64,000 nt of DNA, taken from positions 2,531,501 to 2,595,500 of the forward strand of contig CM034102.1 in assembly GCA_019914945.1 (NCBI GenBank), read 5' to 3'. Numbering within the stretch: position 1 is the first letter of the stretch; the number at the start of each line of letters is the position of its first letter. This DNA is from Typha latifolia (lineage: Eukaryota > Streptophyta > Magnoliopsida > Poales > Typhaceae). The notes beneath the pieces are model-generated. The model was not told the origin of the DNA. It did not search any database and saw only the letters and a program-made list of their open reading frames with translations. The translations under genes were made by a program, and so were the position numbers. Positions 25,801 to 37,800 of the stretch are shown in pieces.

Positions 25801-28800
25801 CTGAGCTGAGAGGAATAGAGGACAATTACACATGCCACATTCACATATATAGGTGTAGGGGCAGATAAATATGTCTGACAAATGTCAGCATAGTGCTGGC
25901 TGATAATGATGTAGAATGATACTAAGCCATACACGATACGACGGGACACATGAGTACGTCTATAACGCATAAGTGAATAACTAATCATTCACTTGTTGTT
26001 TAAAACCCTAGGATACAAGAATTGTATGATGGTCCAGAGGACATTGCAAAAGCACAAAACAAGCTCTACTATTTAACAAGACTGCTTTGGCTTATTGTTG
26101 ATACCAACAAAATATCCTTTTAAAATTGATCACTTCATCTTTGACATTCATGAGGGTTAGACTGCTAACTGCTTCAGTGAAAAGAACAGTAAATGCACTA
26201 CCATGTAAAATCTGGCTCTTAGAAAAGGCCTGCATGATTTATAATCTTCATGGACCCTCTGCAATCCAACTCCCAACTACCAAATCCTAAATCACCTTTT
26301 GCATTAATGTACATGTCAACCGACTCAACCCAATCGTTGAACAGGTGGGCAGTAGGTTTCATATAGGATTACATTGCCTTAATAGTGGATAATGGCCAAT
26401 AGGTCATTAGGTCTGAACCATTGTGCTTATTTATAAAGCAACCAAAGGAACATAATATTTGCAAAAGTATTAAAAATAAAGTACTTCAATTAGTCTACTT
26501 CCATGGAACTGACAGGGAGATACATAGCAAAGAGACGAGGATGAATACCTTTTCAGTTTGCATACTGTGTAGATCAGAAAGTGCTTTCTGTCTTGACTGT
26601 CAATACAAGAGAGACATTTATTCAGTTTTAAAATTAACTATTATATAGAACAGGAAAAATTGTGATCCAAATTTCAGATGTAAATGCCAATTCCTTGTCA
26701 ACTGGACAGGAAATTATAATATATAAAACAAAAAATTCCAAAACTACAAGTTAATTATGGACCAAACTTGCTCATCAGCGATGATAAGTGAAAGGTAGAT
26801 TAGGCAAATATGTTCAAAAGGAATACGAATAAGCTATCAGCTAAACAGAAAATTATACTATCAACTGCATTTATTGGTTGGCAACTAATAAATGGAAAAG
26901 AATCGTCATAATTTGCCGTCATTGTGCACATACTGACTGGTTTGATGCCCAACGTTCATAATAATGTGTGTATCTCTCAAGTGAGTTTTTAGCCATTTCC
27001 TTCCTCCTTTCAGAATCATCATACTGCAACAAAAGAATGTTATGAGAATGATCTCTCTTATTAAGCAGAGTTGAATGTATAAATTACTTCCAGAAAGAAA
27101 TCATACCACGCCCTCCTTCTTTGCCGCTTCATAGCGATTACAAGCATAAAACCCACCAGTTCTTTCACCATGCTCCAACCATGCCCCAAGGCATAACCTT
27201 TAATCATAATGAAAATCACACTGGCTTAGAAACATTCAAAGATGTTATTTTTTTTTAATCACTTGAAAAACTATTCACTAGTTGAAAATCATAAATCATA
27301 CCAGCAAAACTCAAATTTACAGGGTGGAGTGCACGTCATATGCATGCAGCCGTGATTTTTCTCTATTGGCCGCTTGCACTTTGGACAAGGCTTGGAATTG
27401 GCCAGTATCCTAAGCATTTACGCAAAAGATGACTAGTTACATTTGTCACACAGTGGAAAGCCAGCTAAAAGTATTCAAATATAGACCAAAAAGAGACAGA
27501 ATTTAGCTGGATAAAGTATCAAAAATATAGTTATGCATACCAATTCATATTTTCGGACTCGGCACTGTTTTTTAAAACCCACTTGGCCACAGTTCCGCAG
27601 TCAACTGGGCGGTGAGCTTCCTCTGTGCACTGCATATTTTGCTTGTTATAACTCAGATGTTCTAGAGATTATAATATTCACATTTAAAGGAACAAAGTAT
27701 CACCTAATTATAACAAAAGGGAAAATTTTCAATACCCTTCCACCATTCATTCTTGCCCATCCAAGAACTATTATGCAAGGTTTGAAGTTCCCCCCAACAG
27801 TCCCTTTTTGTGTGGTGGGCCCGGGTGCATGGTAGAGGGGTTTTGAATGGTGGAGCATAGAAGAAAGCCTCCAAATGAAATACTCACATTCCAGCAAAAG
27901 AAAGATGAACAATTGCAGGAAACATCAAAGTGTCCACCGCCCACAAGAAATTCCACTGCAAACTCACAGCCAGGAGCAGGACACCATTTTATCTGCAGGA
28001 AGGGAAAAAAAGAAATTTTGCATTGTAAAGGACAATATAAAAGAACTATACCTCTCCAAAACAACAAGGAAATTCAAATGCTATTTACAGACCAAAATAC
28101 CCTGAACTAGAAGTTTGTACTTCTAGTGGGAGACAACAATGTTAAAGATCACAAGTTCACAACAGAATGTTAAAGCTTGATTCATTAAACACAACACTCC
28201 AATATACATATATGTTCAATAAATAACATGAACTCAACAATCATTGCTATAAGATTTGTAGTTTTGTGCTGGAACAAATTTACCATTATCTTCAACATAT
28301 GATCGAAGAAACAAGTTCAAAATGAGAATGCTAAAAGCTTGATTCATTGGGCACAACACAATGCTCCAATACAACATATATGTTCAATAAAACTACACCA
28401 TGAATTCATTAATCATTACTGTAAAATTTCCAGTTTTGTATTATAGCAAATTTACCTTTCTATTATCTTCAACATATGATCGAAAAATATATCGTGCATA
28501 TTTCTCTTTATCTTCATCTGTAGCTAGTTTGTTAATCATGTCTTGACCAATAGCAGCAGTGCAAGATGGATCAGGACATCGCAAAGACAAGCATCCTGGA
28601 CCATCATGTATTGATGCAACAATGTAACCTGCCAATAAGAGCATGAAAATCTGAAGATGGGCACAAACTTTTTTTCAAGAAAAATAAATTAAAAAGGAAC
28701 TAGTGGAAAAATATATATCAATATTCGAAATATTTTATGCTTCGTGCCATATTGGTTTCAAGAAAAAAATTACAATTGAATTAGAAAAAGTGAACTGTTT

Positions 28801-31800
28801 CAACTAGAATATAGGCAACAAGGTTTGAAGATTTGAGGAGTACAAAAACAAAGCAATAGAGATTTCTCAGCATTAGAAAATTTCTTAGGATTTCATCTTA
28901 GATAAAAATTCCAGTAAAGAATGCAGACCATGGGAAAAAACTTCTATTTACAAGAAAAAAAAGTAGTAAACGAGGCAGATTGATGATGATAATTAATGGT
29001 GCAAACTGCAAATGACCATTCACAATCATCTGACACCCTCTTTAACCTATATAAATCCTTATCTTCTATGATCTTCTAGTTTCATATCAGATACTGGCAT
29101 ACAGTCATATATAACCCCTACTTAGCTTTGTCTCACACTGCACTTTTAAGAGAGCAAAATCTTCTAAACGATATATTACTTTCTTCTTCCATTACGAGTC
29201 CAAACCTCCTTCCAACTACTGACAGGATATTCAAAATGGAGTATGGCTTATTTATCTACTGTTAGAAACCAGATGTCTACATAAATAGGACTAAGAGATG
29301 GTGTTGGGTACCATTTATACTAATAAAAATATCCATTCTTAAAGCGTCAACCTAGTACTGATCAACTTCTGGAGAACCATTTCAACTCCTAATTTAAAAG
29401 TAAAGCCTGGAGTAGAATGAACATTTATATACTGTACACACAACAAATAAATGCTAAATAAAGCTAAATCAGGAGTGATTTTTTAGTCAGTAATCAAATG
29501 GAACAGTCAAACTGAATCCCTCTTACACAGAGTAGAAGATATTAATGCATGCAAAGCACTTAAAAACAACAAAGGGAAATCTTATCATATCTAAGAGGAA
29601 TCTCAAGAGCACCTAATACAAGAAATAACTTAGCAGTTCCAGTCATAGTACTAGATGAAAATACATAAAATTGAAAGATGATAATAGGAAAGCTCCAAAC
29701 AGTCAAATTAACTTGAACTGAAAACATACCTTGCCAACAAGCACCACAAAAATGATGGCCACAAGCAGCAGCACACATCATATTGGGAGGATAAGTTTCA
29801 AAACATATTCCGCAAGTTAGCTGCCACCAAAAGAGCAATCATAAGTGGACAGCAGACTAAATCTGAAAAGAGAAAAAGAGAAGGGAAGCCGACAAAAAGA
29901 ATCAAACAGCCCAAGGTTTAAGCAAAACAAGTGAAACATCAGCAAGACTCTTCTTCTGAAAGGTAGATACTCACTTCCCCAACTTTGGGAATTTCAACTT
30001 GGTTCTCCAACAAGCCAACCTTTCTACGAACATCTTCCTCATTTGCAAACCATTCATCATGTACCTTACTGACATTCCTGTATGCTCAGTAAAACAGAAA
30101 AAAGAAAAGAAAAAAAGAATAGAGCATCAGAATGTGTGACGCATCCCGTCCTAATTAGGCACGAACTATTAACAGCAATTTGAAGTAAAATATTATCAGC
30201 ATAGCTAACTTCAAATGCATGAATAATGCTGCAACTGCAAAAGTGAGAAATTTATAGAACATAATACTCTGATGAAATACACTAGTGAACTTATCCCCAT
30301 GCAAAGGAATCTACATGTTTTCCCTTTGGAGGCTCCTCCAATATAGTAATCTGCCATTTTACCTTTTTCACTCGGAACGGACAAAAGAAACTGTCAACAG
30401 TTATCCACAATATTAGAATGATAATAACTCCAACATTGCTACTGCAAGGAAACTAACTTCAGCTGCACTAGTAATATCTTTATATCGTAGTCATTGTTTT
30501 AAAAAACTTTCAGTTTAACATCTAGGCTCTTGCCTTAGATAAAATATAATAAATAGTCTCCGCTTATGTCCTGCATAGCCGACCGCCTTAAGATCTGGTA
30601 TTATATTTTAGCATGTAGATTAAATTTCAAAATAAAAAATTATTGTACTTGTTGATAAATTAGTGGACTCTAATAATTTGCTATAGTTCTTAACAAGAAT
30701 GCATTAGTACATTGTTTAGATTGTAGGTACTAATTTTAACTTTTTCTTTAACTATTATTTCTTTTATTTGTTTATCCGCCTATCAACCTCCTACAATCTT
30801 TTAAAACCTTGATCTTAATGCAGTTACAGGATCCACAATAATCACTACATCAGCCACTTCTTTGTCAAGACACAAGCTGGTACCAACATAAATAAGTGGC
30901 AACCGCTGCTACATACTAGTTTGGACTTGAATCCATAATAGAGCAACAAACATACTTGAGATTGTGAGTTGAAGCCACAGTGAATGGTTTAATCTTACAT
31001 AGTACCTGAATATTTTAAACTTTCAAGTAACATTCTACCTGAGTAATTCTTAATAACTTAAGGTGACTTGTCCACAGAGCACAACATTATTCTCATTATG
31101 AAGAGATACTGCTCCTGTGAATTATTTCTATTTTCATTAAAGAGCTCCATGCTAGCTACAAGGACTACATGACAACCACATGAATTTAGCAACAAACATT
31201 TATCATATATATCATTCCAAGCACTCTTGTCCAGTAAAATGAAAGTCATAATAGAGGATCTTGTTAGGCTTTTGCTAATGGTACTAGACTAACCACTTGT
31301 AATGATGAAGAAGGATGCACGCCGAATCTCTTGGAATAGAAAGTACTGCAGCTACCTTGCTTATATCATCCTCTTGGTGTTGACATACATCAGCTTCATT
31401 TAAAACAACGTATCTCTGTTGAAATTACAAACAGGAACTTGTGGAGTTCAACACTATAAGAATGATAAAAAAAGGATCCAAAACTGGATAGGAAACTAAC
31501 AAGCCAAATAATACATATCAACATTGTTTCAGCCTTTCATGCGAAAGAAAGTATTTCTTATTTGTCTATACATCAGTTTTGTTATAACATGCAGATAGAT
31601 AATCTGGGTAAAAAACAGATGTGGTAATCATTCACAATCTTAATTCAATTTATTAACTGTCTATTCTGGTTTAGCTTGTGGCAAATATCCAAATTGATTT
31701 AAAAATTCAACATAAGATGTCAAACAGGTTATTAAAATTAGATATACGTGATAAGTGACTTTAAAGAAGAAAACAAGCCAGCCAGCCTGAATTTGACTCT

Positions 31801-33071
31801 TATTAAGACAGCATATCTATTGGAAAGAATTCTAAATTGATAGGAATATTAGTTCAACTGAATCTCTATTTCCTTTCCAAATTGAGCTCCCAATGCTTTT
31901 CTAACTGAGCGTTCTACTCCTTTCCTAGTAAAGCCCAACTTAGGCATACATCTACATGTTACGTTACATACATATCCTTAAGATTGAAATGCAAGCCTGA
32001 AACCACCTCAGTAGAAGTTCCCCCCCACCAACTAACTTACAGCACCCCTGTATAGATGTCTATTTCCAGTCCCTCGCATATCCTGCGAATACATCTCTGA
32101 ATGTCTTTCTATTCTATACGTTAATAGATTGTTGCCATTATTGCTTAGCCTCTTTATTTATTATTTAGATTTTCTCTTTATATAGAACTCCTCTATTTTG
32201 TTTGCACTTAAAAAAACAATGACAATTACAAGGCAGTTTCTTGGTTAAATGCAAAAAAATAAAAATAGTACGTGAAAATTCAATCAAACCAAGGACTTGT
32301 TTATATCAACTCAGTTGCCACAGGAAACAATTAGTCATGGCCATTGAAATATTTATTCATCTGCAGTAGTCAGTAGAAATATGTATTACACTGCCATAGT
32401 CATGCAATAGGTTTGACAATACATGAGGCTTGACTACCAAGGAACTAGAAAAAAATTAATTGAGAAAGATACAATTGTTGGAGAATGGAGCTTAGCCTAT
32501 GCCTGCATAACAACATATTTGACAAAGATACTCAATTCTTGAGGATCATAAGTGGCAAGACACTCTCATTGAATGACAAGCTTGAAGCTGTAAGTATCCA
32601 AAAAATAATCTTACGTGTACCTTAGAGTCAAACCTTCAGTGTTTCAAAGGAAAAAAAAAGGGGGGTGGGGGGGGACCTTTGTCCAATGCCATGGTATAAC
32701 CATCGGATTAAGAATTAATCCTCATTCGAGCAAAGACGGTGCTATAACTTTCACTAAGTAGTCCTTTTTAAATGATTATGATCCATAATCCATAAAGAGC
32801 AAGCTGCAATTTTTTTTATTCACGACGTTAAAATCAGAGGGCTAGGTTTTCGTGGCAAAGTAAGAACAACAAAAAGCAAGTTTTCTTAATTTTTCTTCCA
32901 ATTCACCACCTGCTCGCGTTGAGAGATCACATCCTCGGAATCGTCAGAGTCGTTGTTGCCGAAATCGTAGTCGGTGTCGCATTCCTCGCTCTCCACCCCG
33001 TACTCGCTGTAGAAATCCTCATCCCCCGACTCCGAATCGTTTGCGTCATGCATGTCGTCGTCCGAATCCAT
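22824..33071 (-). CDS. ARI: ARIADNE-type RBR E3 ubiquitin ligase (ARI7/ARI8-like)
   Basis: Fifteen exons: 33071-32910, 31415-31294, 30077-29975, 29820-29730, 28628-28456, 27992-27888, 27629-27541, 27409-27302, 27197-27107, 27023-26934, 26596-26549, 25162-25091, 24993-24894, 24811-24676, 23085-22824. All phases agree and give 583 aa, close to Arabidopsis ARI7/ARI8. Order: very acidic N-terminus (residues 1-50), UBA-like segment (about 60-115), RING1 from C132 (CGICFE...[10 protein letters not shown]), IBR ([10 protein letters not shown]...CNCSSFFCW), RING2 from C290 ([19 protein letters not shown]), a helical ARIADNE domain, and a RanBP2-type zinc finger at 560-579 (WSCDRC...NRCQMC). The RING2 cysteine C303 in HGCMHM matches the catalytic thioester cysteine of HHARI, so the enzyme should be active. 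RBR ligases accept ubiquitin from E2 onto this cysteine before transfer. Confidence 0.94.
23159..23180. repeat. A-homopolymer in an ARI intron
   Basis: A run of about 22 adenines in the last ARI intron, shortly upstream (in gene sense) of the acceptor at 23086. On the minus strand it reads as poly-T and may contribute to the polypyrimidine tract. Confidence 0.85.
28151..28486. repeat. 160-bp tandem duplication spanning the end of ARI exon 5
   Basis: Two diverged copies (28151-28310 and 28311-28486) share blocks such as AAGCTTGATTCATT, ATATATGTTCAATAAA and ATTATCTTCAACATATGATC. The right copy contains the real 3' end of exon 5 with its donor (exon ends 28456). The left copy lies in the intron and carries a copied exon end and a decoy donor (GT at 28283-28282). 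Confidence 0.8.
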
Positions 33072-34803
33072 CTCCCCTGGCCCTTAAATCCCCCAAATAA
33101 AAACTCGTCGAATTACACGATCCCGATCTCGAAGAAGAAGAAAATTATCGGAGAGAGGGGCTTTGAATCGATCAAGGAAAAGGGCGTAGGTGATCGAATT
33201 CGAGGAAGGAGACAGGGATAAAAAAGGCCAGGGTTTCTTTTCCTTCCCTTTTCGGTTTCAAGTCGGTATCTTTTGAGTCTTTCATCATACAACTCTGTGG
33301 GCTTCTTATTTTACAGGTGGGTGGGAGAAAGATAGGCAGTGAGAAAGGAAAGTGATATTCCCACCCCTGCTTTTTCTAACGTAACAGAGATTGCGAAGAC
33401 TAAATAGTTTATGCTAAATTGATTTTTTTTCCTTTTTTTTTTTATTTTTTTATTCTTCGAAATAATATTATTTATTGTTAAATCTCGTGTATGTTTAGAT
33501 TTTTCTATACGACATAATAAATATGTAATATATATGAAAAGATAATAAATATTAGCAAAACTATATTTGTAGCCATAATTTCTATGCATCAATAATATTA
33601 TCCAACCCATTCTCTCCAGACAAATAGATGGAGGAATCGAATGAGAACAGAGAAGGGAGAAAGTTTTAGGAGGAGGTGAAATTTCCACCCATGTTTGATT
33701 TTAGAAACAGATGTTTGTCATTTTGTCTCTCCTGTATCGAGTAGATGGAATGCACTGAGGGAAATATATCAGATTATTAATCGTCCGGTCTAATCCATAC
33801 GTTATTCAGATGGATATATCAGAATCCAATCCGGTCATGTCTACTTAGGCTGTTTTCACATGACATGATGATTTTATATCAAATTAGTTATATTCTTAAA
33901 TAATATTATAAAAAAGTATTTAATATTTTAATGATTTAACTCAATGGCTTGACTTTATTAATGACTCAGACAATATGACGGCTTGAATAAATCTTGACAG
34001 TCTTTGATTCGAAATAATTATTCGACAACACACATAACTTAAAATCTAGATTAAGCTTAGGCTCTTATATCTAAAAAAGATTAGCTATTTATGGAGGCAA
34101 TATGTAGTCTTCGAACTTCTGAATAATTAAAAAAGAAAAAAAGTTGCATAATTTTATGACTAAATTGCACTTAGACCTCACACTCTCGGGTCCTTTTCCC
34201 TCCTCGGTCTGCGTGGCCCTTCTAGGATTTCCTCCCAGACTACCAATTCGGTTTTGTTCTCAATTTAGGTAGAAAAATAAGGACAATTCCAATACAAATG
34301 AAAATTGTATCATTCACATGTCAATTTCAGAAGAAAAAGAGCAGAAGACTACTAGAAAAAAATAATTTAAATATATTTAAATAATGAGGAGGTTTTGTCA
34401 TTTTTCTTTTTTTTTTCATTTTCTTTTTTGTTCACAAGATATAAATGTTAGTGACTCATAATTCAGGAATCTAGGTGTAATTTAGCCTATTTTCATATAT
34501 ACCCTTCAAAAGAATCAAAACCTCTCTGGATCGATCACTGGGTTTATCACGATTACCATCTATGTTTCCATATACATCTCTGAAATACAATTCGATCCTA
34601 GAACAATATGACCGACAATGCCGCACACTGCACTTCTACAAACAAAAGAAACTTGCAAGCTTCTCACTAATCAAGAGAGGACCTGCAAAGAAGTAATATT
34701 ACTGAGCTAATGACATTATCGTCCTGTTGAAATTAAGGTTCAAGAGGCCGCGATAATTCAAATTTTGACACAACAGCCAACTTGGCGGAACCGTGGATTC
34801 AGC
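33072..34803. other. ARI promoter region and BIO2 3' flank
   Basis: The first 300 bases are the ARI 5' UTR and core promoter, moderately GC-rich with GAAGAAG and CT-rich stretches. The rest is AT-rich. It includes a MITE-like foldback (34159-34487) and, near 34800, the end of BIO2. No other gene is visible. Confidence 0.6.
34159..34487. mobile_element. small MITE-like element with about 20-bp inverted ends
   Basis: The left end ACTAAATTGCACTTAGACC and the reverse complement of the right end, GGCTAAATTACACCTAGAT, match at about 15 of 19 positions over a 329-bp span. There is no coding sequence. Target-site duplication is not clear, so the borders may be off by a few bases. The end sequence resembles common non-autonomous plant DNA elements. 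Confidence 0.45.
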
Positions 34804-37800
34804 CTACATGGAGATGGCTTGTTCACATCTCTCTGTTTCCGTATCTACCTCATTGGTAAAACTAGGAGCTTTTGGGGTCAAACCGAGGATCTTGAACATC
34901 ATTTGGTCAACGTCAAAGTCATTGTTTGGTGTCGTCAATAGCTTCTCGCCGGTGAAGATGGAATTGGCGCCGGCAAGAAAACAAAGTGCTTGTTCAGGCA
35001 TGGAGAATCGCACACGACCTGCGGATAGTCTCACCATTGCCTTTGGCATCACAATTCGAGCAGTAGCAATCATCCGAATCATCTCCCATATCTCAACAGG
35101 CTGACATAGAAAAATTGTCAGTAATGGAATATATCAGAGACTAAGCCAAAGGTTAAAAAAATAACCTATTAGTTTGTTTGAAATCATGGACCCGTAGAGA
35201 AGTATTGAAAACTTGCACCTTTGCTCAAGAAGGCAATGGACTACTGGTAAAGGGCAAGGATATAAAACCAACAGACTGTGTAGAGGTAAAAGAGGCTTTC
35301 TGATAACATGATATTACCCATTGAAATATATACATCAAATCTTTAAGGCATTGTAAATTTGTAATAAAGTATAAAACTACATGTAATAACGAGAGAGATC
35401 TCCCTATTGATTTGATATAGCATATGATATCAATTATGGTCCTAATATGCTATTACCATAAGCCAACAGTATCTAAACTTACAGAAGAAAACATTAATTA
35501 ATCTATCACCTTCTGGTCCTGAAGAGGTGTGCCTTTGACGGCAACCAATGCGTTAATAGGCACGCTCTCAGGGTGTGTAGGGAGGGTGGCAAGTGTATGC
35601 AACAACCCTACACGGTCCTCCTCTGCTTCTCCAAGACCAATAATTCCTCCTATAGATCCGAAAATTGGCATTAGCTTACACAGTTAAACGGCAAGATAAA
35701 GACTTAACGCATCCACTACATATCTAACAGCATCCACCTAACAAGGCTTTTATTAACTATGTTCCAGCATCCTCCTAACAGGGCTTTTCTTCATTATGTT
35801 TGATAAGTCGACCATGAAAAACCAATGTAAATTGATGCATTCATGGTGGTATGTATCATACATGCTACTTCATAAAAGCATTAGGTCATGGAACTACAAT
35901 GACATCATATATAAAAATTATTGTGTTAGTAAGAAAGATGTTAATTATGTCAAAATAATATTGCTATGCCACTATTAATCGCTTCAGTGGAAGAAAGATG
36001 TTAATAATGTCAAAAGAACATTTCTATGCTTCAATGGACTAACCAATGGCTTCAAGAGCCAGAGCTGAATTACCAGAACAGACGTTTATTCCTGCCTCCC
36101 GGACATGTTGAAGTGTTTCCAGTCTCTCGTCATATGATCTGGTGCTAATTATGTTGGGATAATATTCTCTCGATGTGTCCAGATTATGGTTATATGCTGT
36201 AAGCCCCGCCTTCTTAAGTTCCTCCGCTTGCTGCTTCTCTAACATGCCTAAAGTGCAACAAACCTCCATGCCCATGCCCCTGCAAATAAGGCAAGCTTCA
36301 TATTAATATCAAGCAAGCAGGTGTGACAGATATCCATTTCAGTTGCTAGACACTTGTTGATAGTGTTGATCCAAGAGAGAGCTTAGGCTGTCAGTCAGCA
36401 TCAACCATAATTCATATCCTTTACAGACAATCTGTTGAGGCTGGAATAAATGTATGCTTGGTACTTTCTTGTGTAAGAGAGCTAAGCTAAGTGAAATCAC
36501 TTTAATGATTGGTGAAACATGAAAACCTTCTTGCAGATATGTGACAAAATGTGCTTAAGCACCTTCCTGGGATTATCAATGAAGGTGAGCATCATGTTTG
36601 ACATTTGTATATGTGGAACTTAACGCGCAACACTCAACCGGGTTATAGAAAATATCAAGTGAGTCTATATCCATAAAAAGATAAAATGAATGACAAATAA
36701 GCAATGTGCCAATGACAAATGAAAGAACCAATGCATCAGGGGCTTAGCAAATGAAATATGCATCTTCTGATAGATTGCGTTTGTTTTTCAGAGTAAACTT
36801 TTAGCTACGCAAATCCCTAGTGGCTGCTTATATAAGTAGTTTCATCCTGTCTCTATCACCTTATTTCCTTGACATATTCAAGGATCTGACTGAAGTTAGT
36901 TTTCCTGCCGACTGTGTCTCTCCATGCAGCTCCCATGCAAAAACGGGTGCTGCCAGCCTCTTTGGCCTGTAAGGTAACAAATTAATAAGTTTCAAAACCA
37001 AAATTATAATAAGTAGTATACTTCTACGAAAATGTTCCAAAGAAGCTCTATAATCAGTGGTGTAGTATGAGATATTCATTCATGGAATTTAGTTATATTG
37101 AAGAAAGAAAATGTGACTTTAGAAAGTCCAAGTTAAAATCTTCTCATATTGAAAGAATTATAACAAATTTGAACTGCTCACATAAAAGATAATGACCGGT
37201 TACAATTTAAAAAAGTCTTGAAGGGGAATATGAACTTTAATATTCCAGTAAGGCTTCTTTTGCACAAACACTTAAAGCTTAAAGGACAGCCAAATACTAC
37301 AAAATTAGCATCATTTGAATTATAACAAAGGAAAGAAGATCAATTTTGCCTACGCAATCTTACTTCAATATATTTGCCCAAGCATAGATAAAGGAGAATG
37401 GTGCATTATGTAGCTAGATAAGTTGTCAATCATAGAAAAAAAAGGGGTTAAATATGTTTTACTCCTATACTTATACCCAAAATCATTATACTACTCTGAA
37501 TTTTAAAAAGTTTCAAACTAATCCCTATACTTACTTACGACAAAAGTGAAACCGTTAGTTTTTCTTTACAAATTAGCGAAGAGCACCCAAAAAATTTAAA
37601 ATAATTGAATAGTGGGCTAAATTCCATCCATTTTAAATTTTTATGGACAAAAATATCATTTCCCTCTTATATAAATATTTATCTCTCTTTAAGGAATACC
37701 AATATATTTTTTCTTCTCTTATTTTCTAGATTGCGCCAACTATATAGTAAGTTTTATTAAACCTATACTTTTATGAAGTTTAATAGTCAAATCACATTTA

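Noticed and set aside
36044..36073. Continuation of BIO2 exon 4 past the GT at 36073
   Set aside because: The open frame runs on ([10 protein letters not shown]), but family sequence requires GGIIGLGE from the next exon, so this is intron.
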